64,000 bases of DNA from Cryptomeria japonica. Taxonomy: Eukaryota; Streptophyta; Pinopsida; Cupressales; Cupressaceae. The position numbers were made by a program, and so were the translations under genes. The notes beneath the pieces were generated by a model. The model did no database searches, was not told where the DNA came from, and saw nothing but the letters and a program-made list of their open reading frames with translations. Positions within the stretch are counted from its first letter, which is position 1; the number at the start of each line of letters is the position of its first letter. This document shows, one piece after another, positions 23,301 through 35,248 of this stretch. The stretch spans positions 781,796,119-781,860,118 of the forward strand of contig NC_081414.1 of the NCBI RefSeq assembly GCF_030272615.1, written 5' to 3'.

Positions 23301-24454
23301 TATAATTAAACTCACATCAAAACCAAAATAATAATATTTTTCTTTATTACTCTTTATCTATAAATCAATTAGTGATGAATGGATTGATAGTAGAGCATGT
23401 AGATATATCATGTGAAAAAATATATTAAGAGATAATTCAGTAATAAAAGATAAAAGAATGCATGTAAACTTGGAATAATTAATGAAATCAATGAAGATGA
23501 ACTATTCCTTCCAAATTAAGGAAATTTTTCATATCATATTTTTAAAAAGATAATTTTAAAATTTCTCTTAATTAAGGATAAAATAAAATAATTATTGCAA
23601 AGGTATTCAAAAATATTCTTATTGATTTGAATAATGTTTCAAAAGAAAATATATTATCAAGACAAAAGTAAAAATAAAACACAATTATGACATACAAGAG
23701 TATGAAATCTAAATATTAGATGTCTAATGAAATGTTTCATTATAATCTTGTAATTGGATTAGTAAAAATAAAAATAAAATTAGAAACTTGTAAAGGCCCC
23801 TTAAATAAAATCATAATCTTATTTCATCCAAAATATTACAATTTACTCCATAATGATTGAATGTGGCCATTTTAGGTTCCTTCTCTTGAGGTATCTTTAT
23901 ATGAACTTACCTTTATTAATGATTATTTTAGATAATTGTTCAATTGAGGAAATATTTGGAAATAATTTGATGCCATGTTGATTTCAATATCACCTTTATT
24001 ATTTTCTTTATATTTTTACTAATTCTATTTTTAAATTTAACATTCTTTATAAACGTTAATGATCTATTATTCTAATTTCTATTGTTAAATTATGACCTCA
24101 AGATTAAAATAATATTTTTGTTGAGTTTTATTTACTTTTCAAATCATATTATCATGATAGCCTTATACAATCTACTATATTTCCCTACTTTCTTTTTAAA
24201 CACAAGATGCTTAAAAAACAAATAGTCAATAATAATTGTACATTTATTCCCTAACAAAAGGTTGTAATTAATGAAGTCTATTTATTTTATTAATAGTGAA
24301 TGAATTGATGTTTATTTAGATACTAGATTTATTTGAGTCACTTCAACTTTTTTTCATAGAATTTTAATTATAATTTTTCTTAATGTGCAACAAAGATTAT
24401 ATTTGTTTCAATGAAAGTTATGGCAACATTAATGAAAATGATGGATAGATTAAA

Positions 24455-24525
24455 ACATCATAACTCAAAACCTTCTTGTGGCTAGTGATTAGTTTCACCA
24501 TTGAACTACTTGCCCCTTTATGATT
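24455..24525 (-). mobile_element. Possible tRNA-derived SINE head or tRNA pseudogene (minus strand)
   Basis: The minus strand reads GGGGCAAGTAGTTCAATGGT, which contains a good A-box match (TAGTTCAATGGT). It is followed about 33 bases later by GGTTTTGAGTTA, a decayed B box. The spacing fits a tRNA. No acceptor pairing is evident, so it is not an intact tRNA gene. Confidence 0.35.
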
Positions 24526-24558
24526 AAAATAAATAAATTATGTTTATTAAATACTTAA

Positions 24559-24574
24559 TTTTATTGTAAATTAT
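24559..24574. repeat. LINE-2 target-site duplication, 3' side
   Basis: TTTTATTGTAAATTAT, identical to 30526-30541 across 16 bp. It abuts the LINE-2 3' end. Confidence 0.85.
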
Positions 24575-24603
24575 TGAATAAAAAGGGTTAAAAACTTTAT
24601 TGA

Positions 24604-27600
24604 AAATCAAACACAAAAATTACAAGGGGGACCAGAGCCCCAAGGCCCCAAAAAAGAGCCACAAGCCTAGTCCAAGATCAACCAACATCATAGCTGTCCA
24701 TGTCCTTAGCCCACTTAGCCAAACAATCAACTACTCTATTCCATTCACAAGGAATGTGGATGAAAGACACCTGCTCCATTAAAGAACTAATTTGAAGAAT
24801 CTGATGAACAATCCCCACTGGGCTACCAATGTATCCCACTCACCTTCTACTCTGTCAACAAATTAACAATAATTTGTGAATCCGATTCACAGATAACCTT
24901 CCTTCGACCCAACTCCCAAGCCTGCTCCAGGGCATAGAAAATAGAAATTCCCTCCATAAAATTATTAGATTGCCTCCCTTTATGCACCGAAAAGAAGAAA
25001 ACCACCTCCCCATACAATTCCTACCAACACCACCAACCCCTGCAGGGCCTGGGTTGCCCCTGGAGGAATAGGAGGATCTTTCGTGAGGCCAAACTGTTGG
25101 GCCCATTTTCATACATTTTCTACACTAACCGTCTAGCCTCATGAAAGATCCTCCTATTCCTCTCAAGCCAGATCTACTAGAGTATGAAAATGGGCCCAAT
25201 ATACCAAACAGTCTGAAGGAAGGAGGACAAGATAGGAGGTCTGCCCAAACTACTCAAAAAATCCACCAGATAATCAATGTGGATATAAGGGTGCTTCCAC
25301 ACCCCCCAATAGTAATGGTAAATAAGCATAGAGAAGGGGCATCTAAAGAACAGATGAGAGGAATCTTCATCCCCATAACCACACAAAGCACAAATAAAAG
25401 GCCCCAAGAATCCCCCCTTGTGAATATTGTCCCAAGTTAGGCATCTATTCAAGGCCAGAGTCCAAGCAAAGTAGTTGCACTTTGGCCAAGAAAGATTATT
25501 CCAAACCTATTTCCACCAGTGCACCTCTCTTCCCTCCAATATATAGTTCAACAGTTCCTTGTATCCACTATCTACAGTAAAGACACCCTTAGGATTCAGA
25601 GCCCAGGAAAGTCAATCTATACCCTTGAGGGCACTACAGTGTCTACTCGCTAGAATGCCATGCAACTCAACACACTCTTCCTCCATCCCAGCAACTGACC
25701 ACTCATTAGGATCCTTCCACTGCTCCAACTCCAACCGCCCACACTTATAAACAACCTTGAAGTCACTCACCCTTAACCATGCTGCCTCTAAAAACCTTTG
25801 GCTAAGGTTCCCAAGATTAGGAAACAGATCAAGGATGTGGGGGGTAACCATCCCAAGATTCATTCCAGAAGAGGACCTCTTCCCCCTCCTATAGATCCAA
25901 AAGAGACCTTCCTTAATGAGAGAATCCCCCTTCTTGAGAGTATACCAAATTCTTTGAGCCTTTTCCCTCAAGTGGATATCTTGGAACCTCCTACACTGGG
26001 ATCCCTCTGGATATATTTGAAGGCCAAAATCTTAGCCCAACCTTGATCCTACTCGAGACACCACCTCCAATACAGTTTAGTGGCCAAAGCCTCCCTAAAA
26101 ATAATAGACTGCCTTAAACCAAGCCTCCCATCTACTTCAGGCTACACACCAAGTCCCAATTGACAATACTCCATTTGGAAGAGGATAGATTGCCTGCCCA
26201 TAACAATTTCCTTGCCAAAGAGTCCAAACCCCTCAAGTACCACTTAAGAGCCACTTGAAGCATACATCAATAAATCAGAAGAGCTTGAACCACTGACTGA
26301 ATTAGTTGAACACTCCCAACAAATAATAACCATCTGTGAGTCCAATGATCAACCTTCAAGCAAAATTTATCCAAGATACCCTGCCATGAGTCTTGAGGAG
26401 GGTTACTAGGAGAAACATGAATACCCAAATAAGTCAAGGGCAAAGATCAAACTTGGAATCTCAAGATAAGGGCAACCCTCCTTTGAATAGATCTAGGAGT
26501 GTTGAAGAAAAGGATAGAAGATTTATCCTCACTGATCAACTGGCTCGAGGCAGCCAGGTAAACATCCAAAACTTTATGCAGATTAGTATCTCCTCTGATC
26601 CGAGCAAGTGACATCAGTGTCGTGTCATCAAAAAACTACAAATGAGACTATGGTTGCAAGTCATTACCCCAACTCCAACCCTGAATACTACCTAGACCCA
26701 CATTATGCTTGATCAGCCTCCCCAAGCCCTCAGCCAAGAGAATGAATAAGTAAGGGGAATGGTGGTACCCCTGGAGAAGACTCCTAGATGCACCAAACAG
26801 ATCATTATGATCACCATTGTATACACTAAGAAAGAATTGGACGTAACACAACTCATAACCCATTGGATCCATTCCTCAGCAAAGCCAAAAGCCCTGAGGA
26901 TCTTCTAGAGGAAGGACCAATGAACTCTATCATAAGCTTTAGCCATGTCCAACTTGATAAACATAGCTTTTTCCTTGGACGTTTCCATAGAATGAATGGT
27001 CTCCATAGCAATGACCACACCATCCAGAATTTGGCACCCTTCCACAAACCTGCTTTGCTCCTCTAAAATAACATCCCCTAGACACTTCTTCAACCTATCC
27101 GCTATCAGCTTAGAGATGATCTTATAAATCACATTGCAAAGAGAGATAGGGCGGAACTGGCCTAACATGTCGGCCCCATCACACTTGGGGATTAGCAAAA
27201 TGAAAGTCGCATTCATGATATCCTAGAACTACTTCCTCTATTCATTCCTCTAGGACTCCTAGACTACTTCCAGTAAGTCCAGTTTGATGATATCCTAGAA
27301 CTCTTGAAAGAATTCAATCAGGAACCCATCCGGTCCAGGATCTTTTCCTTTCCTCATGTGAAAAATAATCCTCTCGAGTTCTTCTAGCAAAATAGGACTC
27401 ATAAGCTTCTCATTCATCTCTCGAGTAACAAGAGGAGGAATGCAAGTGAGAACCTAATTCTCTTCGACCACTCCCCCTTGAGAATCCTCACTAGAGAGGG
27501 ATCAGAAATACTGTAAAGCCTCCCTAGAGATCTCCTACAAGGATAATAACACCTCACCTCTATCATTGACCAGAGGAGGATTGGAATTGTAATGGCTTCT

Positions 27601-28728
27601 TACTTTCATAGAGTTGAAAAAGAAAGTAGTGTTCCTATCGCCCGCTTGAAGCCAATCAATATGCGCTCTTTGTTTCTAGTATATTTCTTCCTTGAGCTCC
27701 CATTCCTCTAAAGACTTGATAGCCCTATCCTCCTCCCTAAGAAATGCTTCAAACAAGCCATGCTCTCTAATTTCACTAGTGATGCCATTCAACACTATTT
27801 GGGCAGCTTTCTTAGCATGAAAGATGTTTCTGAAACCCTGTTGGTTCCATTGTTTAAGCTAAAACTTAACATACTGCAATTGCTTGGCAAAAGTGTACAT
27901 AGCTATGCTAAAGGTCGGCCTCCTCTTCCTCTACCACTACTCAACAAGATCCTGCAAAGTAGGATCCCAAAGCCACACTAGTTAGAATTTGAAGGAAGGA
28001 GAGCAAGCAACCCAGGAAGAAGAAGAAACCAGCCTGATAGGCCAGTGATATGACCCTCTCCAGTCAAGAATCTCAGAACTTGTGGACCACCCCCCACCAA
28101 CCCAAAAACTAGAGACCAAAAATTGATCCAACCTCTCTGCAATCCAATACTCCCCCACTCTCCTATTGTTCCAAGTGAACAAACCATTACCAGGATTAAT
28201 GTCAAAAAGATGCAACAAATATATACTATCCCCAAAAAGGAAATAAGAAGTTTCCAACCACATGACACCCCCCTTCTTCTCACTCATCTCAAGGCTAGCA
28301 TTAAAATCTCCCACCATAATCCAAGGATGAAAAAGGACCAGCCTTTGCATACAAGAAATATGAGACCATAAGTTCTTCTTGCCCTGAAAATTGGTCGGTG
28401 CATAGATATTAGAAAACAAGAGAAGATCCCCGATCTCAAGACTAGAGGCAACCCCAGATAACGAGGTTCTGGAAGCCACCCACCAGATAGGGGTAATCCT
28501 TACAGGGTTTGAAAGATAAGCCACCCCTCCAGAGGAACCAACTGCCCTAGTACACTGACACTCACCTCACCCCCAGAGCTTCGACAACAGACCCATCATA
28601 CTCTCCACTGAGAATTTAGTTTCTTGAAAGAATAGGACATCAAGTGAATGATTCCTAATCAATTCCCAAACAACCTTTTGTCTAGGGCCGCTATTCAAGC
28701 CCCTCACATTCCATGAAAGAACAATCAT
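24604..28728 (-). pseudogene. LINE-2 ORF2: endonuclease, reverse transcriptase, RNase H
   Basis: About 1,370 codons; the start is the Met of MIVLSWNVRGLN at 28728. The endonuclease (28728-27980) shows FFQETK, IYAPTN and MVGDFNASL. RT (about 27220-26400) shows FILLIPK, FRPISLCNVIYKIISK, block A in KLDMAKAYDRVHW and block C as FFDDT near 26620-26635. A zinc-binding stretch (25452-25177) follows, with SHLFFRCPF. RNase H opens with GNPGPAGVGGV near 25050, after a frame change. Most pieces share one frame; stops and at least two frameshifts inactivate it. The family performs target-primed reverse transcription. Confidence 0.92.
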
Positions 28729-29234
28729 TTTGGAGGATTAGAAAAGTGAGAATCCAGAGTCTTTACTGACCCTGACTCAACCAAATTATCTCCCATCAAC
28801 TTGATTTTATCCAAATCCTTCTTTTTGCCAACCTTTGAGTTCTTCTACATAGCACTTTTCTTAATATCTTTTTGATGTAGACCCAGGTGAACAGAGGACT
28901 TATTACTTTTAGCCCTAGTCGGTTCCAATTTCAGAGCTATTAGAGAACCCTCACCCCAACCAAATTCACCTCCAAACAAGGAGTGAGTCCCAACTGGACC
29001 CCTACTATTTGATCCATCTCCATTTGGTTGCTTCCAACCACTTGCAGGGCCTGGGTAAAGTCCTCAATAACTCTTTCTAGACCCCCCTGAAGCACCTTGA
29101 TCCAAAGGGGTTAACCCTGGGTTCACTTTCTGTTGGCTAAGATCATCCAAGGCCTCAAATTTGTTAAAGGTATCCTCCTTTGGTCTCTCCCATAAGGACC
29201 TCATTTGTCCTCGATTCTTGTTCCTTGTCTTAAC
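28729..29234 (-). other. LINE-2 inter-ORF region
   Basis: About 500 bp between ORF1 and ORF2. It probably contains a frameshifted ORF1 C-terminus rich in basic and polar residues, as in related LINEs, but no domain can be named. Confidence 0.5.
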
Positions 29235-30149
29235 TTAGACAAAACCATCATCACCCACTACCTCGACTGACATAGCCGCTTTTCCTTTATCAACCCTATC
29301 TTGGCTTTGGGCCAACTGTTGAGATTGGGGCACCATCAGTTTATATCTAGGGAACTTATGCTGTAAATGACCATACTCATGACATAGATTACAACAAAAA
29401 GGTAAAGTCTCATAATCTAACTGCTGAACCCATGAGTGAGAGCCCGCACACATATCTATAGCATCTAGCAGAGGTTTACTAAGAGCAATTTTGACACAAA
29501 TATGCGCAAAGGTCATTACCTTTCTCCCTAGGGTAAGTGTTGAGGATCCCACTAGCCTCCCAAGAAGTACGACAAGAATCCGAAGCACATCCTCCTGACA
29601 ACATTCCACTGGAAAATGTGGTAGATGAACCCACACTAGAACCCTATTTGAGAGCTCCTTCGAAGGATTAAACCCCGCATGCCAAGGTTTGAAGAACAAT
29701 TCCACCTGGTTTTAAAAATACGGGCCTCCTTCAAAGACCCTATTGCGATCCTCCATGCAATTGAAAGTAACCATGAAGTAGTTATTTGCCAGCAGCATAA
29801 TCTCCATTTCCCCTTTTGGTGCCCAAGTCCTCTGCGCCCAGTTTTCCAAAAACTGCAAGGAAACCTTCATTCCCAAAAACTTGCAGTATAGAGAGTGTTT
29901 TGAAAAATATTCAACGGCCTCAGCTATCATCTTAGGAGGAATAACCAGGTTCGGCCTCTCACTACATCTCTCCAGGCAACCATTAATCTTCATAATGCGA
30001 GAGCTACCAACACTCTCAGGCCCCGAGTTTGATGACAAAAGGTCATTGTTAAAAGTCTTCATACTCTGAAGTGGGGGTTTTGAACCCACCATAGCACGAA
30101 AATCCATGGTGGGAGCAACCTGCGAGGCCTCACCACCAATACTCAACAT
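29235..30149 (-). pseudogene. LINE-2 ORF1: DUF4283 and zinc-knuckle RNA-binding protein
   Basis: A single frame of 305 codons interrupted by one stop at about 29709-29711. Codons 60-146 form the DUF4283 domain (KHSLYCKFLGMKVS, then a tryptophan-rich stretch and GGPYF). The second half holds a CCHC-type knuckle, CCNLCHEYGHLQHKF, whose last cysteine has become phenylalanine. A lysine/alanine-rich tail follows. It would bind LINE RNA in a ribonucleoprotein. ORF2 begins about 500 bp further on. The start could lie somewhat upstream of 30149. Confidence 0.87.
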
Positions 30150-30525
30150 TGGAGTACAAAAGACTTATACAAGAATGTCAAGGACCCACACCCCAAAGGG
30201 CCACTCAAGAAAGCTTGGCACCCAAGAGACCACCCTTCCAAGCACCACCGAAAGAAGGGGCCAGCCGTTTACCCCTGACCCACAAGAAAACCATGGGCCG
30301 CAGCAAGCTGAAACCCCACCCATGTGCAGCCTAAACCCCACTCGATGACCACTGCTTCTCCCCTCACACCCACAGTCGATCCCTTCCCAGCACCACTTGC
30401 CACTATTCTCCCCTGACGCCCAGCACTTCCCTCCCCCGACGCACCTGCAACACTGCCTCCCACGAGCTAGGGCATCGAAACCCTAGCTCGGCCACCCGCG
30501 AGCCCTTGCACGCATGATGCCATTT
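30150..30525 (-). promoter_or_regulatory. LINE-2 GC-rich 5' leader with hairpin
   Basis: The upstream part, about 30260-30520, is strikingly GC- and CpG-rich against AT-rich surroundings, as expected of an internal promoter/5' UTR of a plant LINE. A perfect 10-bp inverted repeat, CGAGCTAGGG / CCCTAGCTCG, with an 8-base loop sits at 30463-30490. ORFs drawn through this segment on either strand look compositional. Promoter function is inferred from position only. Confidence 0.55.
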
Positions 30526-30541
30526 TTTTATTGTAAATTAT
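30526..30541. repeat. LINE-2 target-site duplication, 5' side
   Basis: TTTTATTGTAAATTAT, identical to 24559-24574. It sits directly beyond the GC-rich LINE-2 start. Confidence 0.85.
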
Positions 30542-32816
30542 AATTAAAATTAAAATATATAACTATTTTTTATAAAAAAAATTTTAAAATTGATTACAAT
30601 TTTTTTAAAAATTAAGAATATATATATAAGATTAATTTCACAAATTTTAATAGTACATAATAATTAAGTATATGTATGATTTAGTTTAGGATAAGCGGTG
30701 TTATAGACACTATATTAGGAATAGTCTTAATGTAGTGATATACCATAAAATACTATTACATGAATGTTTAAGGTTAATGTGTCATGTACCAAACATGATA
30801 AGTTGAATGATATGACAACATTATTGTGCCAAGCATGCTTCATTATAAACAATTGGATTCGAGATTCTCCATAATAAATTTGGATTATAATTTTACAATT
30901 TGATAATAGAAAAAATATTAAATTTTATTTCCATTACGTAATGTGTTTTCCATGCTACATATTCTTATTCTCAATGTTAAGTCAATCAATAAAGCTATTA
31001 ACTATGTGTTAAATAAAATTTTCTTTATCAACGTAATATTGACTAAACTCTTTATGATTTTTTTGATAGATGAAGTTTAGTAAAAACTATGTGTCTGAAA
31101 AGTGGATTTGTATCTGTATCTGGAATACACAACACTTCAATTAAGTCATTAGATGCATGGTTAGACAGATATAAACATGAATATGAAAACCATAACAAAT
31201 CGACCCATTGCCTTCTAAAAGATGCGAGTATACGATTGCTCTAAGATTTTATAAGCAATACAAGTGACTAGACTACTCCAAGACGAAGGATTTTAATCTA
31301 TATGAACATGATATTAAGCTAGATGGATGCAAGATTAATCTAACATGATTTAAGCAATAAATGAGATAAACGATCTTAAATATGTATGCACTAACTAATA
31401 TGTGAATATCTAAATGCATAAATATCAATGAACCTAGAGCAAAAACACCATTATAACAATATATTCTCTAGGATCCCTGAAGGAGAGATGAAGGTCTGAA
31501 TTTATAGAAAATTCAAAAAGAAACCAAAGGCTGAGATCAAATGATGATGAGTGGTCAGGATTTTCCAAGATGAAGCACAATCTGGGTGAATTGATGTGAT
31601 TGGATGCTTTTCTCAATTTTAAAGGAAATTGAACTAAAATTAAGATAAAATCAAGAAAAAACTGATTTATTCTCTATTCATTCAAATTTAATATTTAATT
31701 GTTTTAATTGCTTTCTTTGAGATTATTTATCAATTTTTAAAATGAATGTGATTTTTGTAACAAGACACATTTATATTTGAATCGTAATAAACTAAAAATA
31801 ATAAGCTCATTGCATATTAATATTACATTATTTTATTATTATTATTCTAGTTATTTCAGGTTATTTTTTATTGTTATATAATGTCAAATAGAATGTAAAT
31901 AATATTTACTATTCGTTATTATATGTATAGGAATTTAACTTTGAGTAACTAACTTCCCCACCCCATTCAACTTTAACCTTACAAAAGTAGTTAATAAAAA
32001 AAATATCATCTCTAACATTTTCTTTAATTACATTTTTTTTTTAATCAATTTGTTGGAAATAAAAAAATAATTTTCAATCAAATATTAATCGTTCTAATTT
32101 TTTTAATATTAGTTCTTTCAATTATCTAAATTATTTTATCTAAATTTAAAATGTATCTTTATAATTTATTTAAATGTATTATTATATGTCAAAGGAATAC
32201 TTTATAAAATAAATACAATATGAAATAATAAACAAAATAAACTATATATACTAAAATTTTAAAATGATTAAAGAATATTTTGCAATAAAAAATGATTAGA
32301 AAATTTATAAAATTATTTTATTGCAATATATAGAATGCTATATTTATGAATTGAATTCGAATCCTTAATCTAATGTGAATATTAAATAATGGTTACACTT
32401 AAGTTTGGGGTAAACAATGGTTAAATTTAAAGTTTCCCTTCTAAGATAAAGCTTAGACTAGAGCTAGGGTAAGTATTAGGGATCGAGTTAGTGTTAGGAT
32501 TGAATTACATGATTAGCATTCTAGGATAAAGCTTGAGGTTAGGGTTAGAATTGATTTAGGATTAGAATTAGCATTAGAGTTCAATGAGGATTGGAGTTGG
32601 TGTTTGTCACATTTAAATAAGGGTTAGAAAAAGTGTTAGGGCAAGGGTTCAATTAGTATTAGGGTTAAGATTAGTATTATGGTTAGAGCTAATGTGTGTT
32701 ATATTAGGGTTAGTGTGTAATTAAAGTCATAGTTCCATCTGCAATCCTAACTATGATGATAATGACAACCCTAACACTATCCCCAACCTTTAGACCTAAT
32801 TTGAGTCATAAACCTA
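30542..32816. other. AT-rich non-coding region
   Basis: About 2.3 kb of very AT-rich DNA between LINE-2 and LINE-3. No gene, LTR or terminal inverted repeat was recognised. The only structured part is the telomere-like stretch at 32440-32830, annotated separately. Confidence 0.65.
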
Positions 32817-32830
32817 ACACTAACCCTGGA
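32440..32830. repeat. Degenerate telomere-like repeat region
   Basis: Between about 32460 and 32720 the plus strand carries many TTAGGG, TTAGGGTTAG and GTTAGGATT strings separated by short irregular spacers. From about 32760 to 32830 the polarity flips to CCTAAC and AACCCT strings. The LINE-3 target duplication overlaps the end of this tract. This resembles decayed interstitial telomeric-type DNA with an internal inversion; the exact unit is variable. Confidence 0.6.
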
Positions 32831-32836
32831 TAAGTT
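32817..32836. repeat. LINE-3 target-site duplication, 3' side
   Basis: ACACTAACCCTGGATAAGTT matches 62724-62743 at 17 of 20 positions. The three differences are all transitions (C/T, G/A, G/A). It lies at the 3' terminus of LINE-3. Confidence 0.7.
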
Positions 32837-32999
32837 TTTGATTAACAGAAAAGCGGGTTTTACAGGGACTCAAAACCACCGAGTTATAGGATAAAATAAA
32901 ATAAACATTAAAAGTCCAGTAAAATGGAAAGGTTGACAAAAAGGAAAAAAGACAACAGACTGAGCCAAAAGACTACAAACAGCTAAACCTAGAAACAAA

Positions 33000-33863
33000 T
33001 TAACCTAAGGACTTTAAAGTCTCTACAATCTCAGTTTTGAGGATGTTCATCTCTTGCATTGCCTTCTTTAGGTCCTCGAACTCCTCAGTGGAAGACTTTG
33101 CCTTTCTCTTAAGGTTGGATTTGGTTCTCATAGAGGGATAGGACTCCTCTTTTTGGCCTTTTTCTCTATCAGCATCAACATCCACGATTAGGGAACCCTA
33201 TTGGGACTTGTCCAATTTATCCACCAATGTACTCATAGTGGCAACAAAGTTCTTCACAATTTTATGGCTTTTCTTCATAATGGCGTTCATTGTTTCCTTG
33301 ATTTTACCAATTTCCCCTTCAAGTTGCATGGTCTTTTTCTCATTTTCCTTTCTCATTATTTTCATTAGTTCCACGATTATTTGGAGACACTCTATCATTG
33401 AGAACTTCTCTTCTTTAGTCCACACTACCCCTTTAGCATTCTGAGGGTGCACTTTTCTATGAATTCATCCAGTTTGCTGGACACCACCCTATTCTTTAAA
33501 TTGATGTCTTTTATTTCATGAAAAACCCATTTTAAAGTCCTAAAGATATCCACATAACCATTTCTAAAAAATACTAATATATCATTTGGAAATTCCCAAT
33601 CTGGTTTAAAGTAATGGTCTTCAAGTTTTAGGTCTTAGAGGTATCATCATGAAGTTAGCATCATGAAGTTTCTTAAGGAAATGTCTCAGACCTCCTCTAT
33701 CGATTTGCCTCCATACCTTCTTGTTTTTCTTTTGCTTCTCACAATTTTTTGGCTCCACCCTCTTCCTTCTTCCCCCCATTTTTTCATAGACTTTGCTTTT
33801 TAGAGTAGCATAGTAGATAAACTTAGAAGAAAGCTTACAATGAAACCAAGGTACCCAAAACAT
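33000..33863 (-). pseudogene. LINE-3 3' segment with ORF3-like coding text
   Basis: Between the RNase H end (33946) and the LINE 3' terminus the minus strand encodes a protein-like series: a basic stretch (GGRRKRVEPKNCEKQ) in 33863-33621, a bridging frame with ILVFFRNGYVDIF, then a coiled-coil-like acidic/basic region (33452-33198 and 33185-33000) with TMQLEGEIGKIKETM and KRKAKSSTEEFEDLKKAMQ. Two frameshifts and several stops intervene. I do not recognise the family. LINE-1 and LINE-2 have no equivalent. It could be a LINE third ORF or a captured host fragment; its extent is approximate. Confidence 0.5.
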
Positions 33864-33945
33864 GTGCCACTCCTCACAACTTGTAAAGATAATTAAGGCA
33901 CTGCCAAAGTAATGAATGATGAAACACTACCCTTTTGTGAGCCAC

Positions 33946-34440
33946 TTAATCATTATTTGAAACCAAAAATTTACCATGTATGAAATCATAGTCGAATAAG
34001 GATTTGAAATGAACTTCTAATTCATTATAGGAATTCCACATCCATTGACCAATAAGCTTGACTCCTTCATTGGCAAAATAATCGGCCATTGCATTATCTT
34101 TCCTAAAAGAATGGGAGATTTTAACCTTTTCAAATTTGGAAAGAAGGGATTTGGCATCGTTGATCCAACATTTTATGCTCCATGATGGGGGGGAACTTCC
34201 TAGAAGGCATTCGATAATGTTTTTTGAGTCCCCCTCAATCCATATATTTTTTATCTTCATTTTTCTAGCAAGATCAATGACCTGGAAAGCTCCTATGGAT
34301 TCGACTATGTGATTGGACTGAGAGCCCAAGAGGAGTGCCATAGGAAAAACAAATTTACCATAGTGATCTCTTAACAATCCTCCACTCTGATTTGAACCAA
34401 GATTACCCTTGGTCCCCCTATGAAAATTACTGTTATCCAT
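33946..34440 (-). pseudogene. LINE-3 RNase H domain
   Basis: A 164-codon open frame. The opening (NFHRGTKGNLGSNQSGGLLRD) corresponds to the plant LINE RNase H block NFDGASKGNPGP, but the first catalytic aspartate is now His/Arg context (DNSNFHRG). The glutamate block is in SIGAFQVIDLA, the next aspartate is in IWIEGDSKNIIECL, and the last block is FRKDNAMADYFANEG. It follows the zinc-binding region and ends ORF2. The domain is long and continuous, but the loss of the first aspartate implies inactivity. Confidence 0.87.
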
Positions 34441-35243
34441 CCCCTAGGGGGATGAAGCCAACTAACACCTTCATGATCATTTTTTGTTGTCTACAAACCT
34501 TAGATATATCCCCTTTGATATTCCAATCTCTTGCCATCTTAAAATAATAGGCGGTATAGACAACGGTCTCCATTTTATCCATATTAGAAGGTATGCTATT
34601 TACATTCTCTATAATTAGTGTGTATATTCTTTCAAACACAATATTCTCTTGAACCTCCTTATCCCTAAATAATCTATTATTTTGTTCCTTCCACACTTCC
34701 AAGACAACATGGGGCAAGGTAAAAGACCATAATCTTTAAATAGTGGGATTTAAAGAGGGGGCATTCAATTGGGAAAAAATGGTCTTGTAACAATACAGGA
34801 AATACCCAAGATAAATTCTAGAGAACAAGAAATATTTCCAAGCTAGAAGGCACATACAAATAGTGGAGGAAGAGATGATTCTCTGATTCCGCAACTTCCT
34901 TGCATAAGTGACACCGGTTGGGGATCTGAAAGCCATGCTTACAAAGATTATCAACCGTCAACACTTTATTCTAAAGCAAAATCTAAAAGAAGATATAGAT
35001 TTTAGTAATAAGGTGTTTGATCCAGGCTTTAGCCCAAATAGGAGGAGTGGGAGAAGAAAAGGATAGCATAGAGATAGTCAAAGACATCGAGAAGCAGCCT
35101 GAGTGGTTTGGCCTCTAGAGTAAAAGGTCCCCCTTCTGACTCGACCCAATTTTAATAACCAACAAAGAGGATTGAATAGGAGAAGGGTCCATTTTGACCT
35201 AGCAGATATCCACCCACCCACCATTCCTCTAGTAACCCTTGAC
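34433..35243 (-). pseudogene. LINE-3 zf-RVT region
   Basis: The minus strand carries the zinc-binding zone after RT: an N-x-CKHGFQIPNRCHLC segment near 34890-34950, then about 230 bp later VLEVWKEQNNRLFRDKE (34717-34640), the conserved W-K-E-x-NNR block. Frame changes occur between them. Its upstream edge is cut by RE3: the sequence continues at 50917. Confidence 0.8.
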
Positions 35244-35248
35244 CTATA

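Larger units (their letters stand above)
19946..24558. other. AT-rich intergenic region between LINE-1 and LINE-2
   Basis: About 4.6 kb with very low GC and no recognisable gene. It holds a weak tandem motif (20555-20720), a diverged head-to-tail duplication (20780-22690) and two tRNA-like SINE candidates (23165-23300 and 24455-24525). Short ORFs in it, such as 20062-20313, look like chance frames in AT-rich DNA. Confidence 0.7.
24575..30525 (-). mobile_element. LINE-2: near full-length L1-type plant LINE
   Basis: A 5.95-kb LINE flanked by a perfect 16-bp target duplication. From 30525 downward: GC-rich leader, ORF1 (30149-29235), short intergenic spacer, and ORF2 (28728 to about 24604) with endonuclease, RT, zinc-binding and RNase H domains. 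The 3' end carries AATAAA on the minus strand near 24593-24600, but the poly(A) tail is no longer clean. It is the best preserved LINE in the window: most of ORF2 stays in one frame, with scattered stops. No other element interrupts it. Confidence 0.93.

Noticed and set aside
24455-24525. Intact tRNA gene
   Set aside because: B box is decayed and no acceptor stem pairing is visible.
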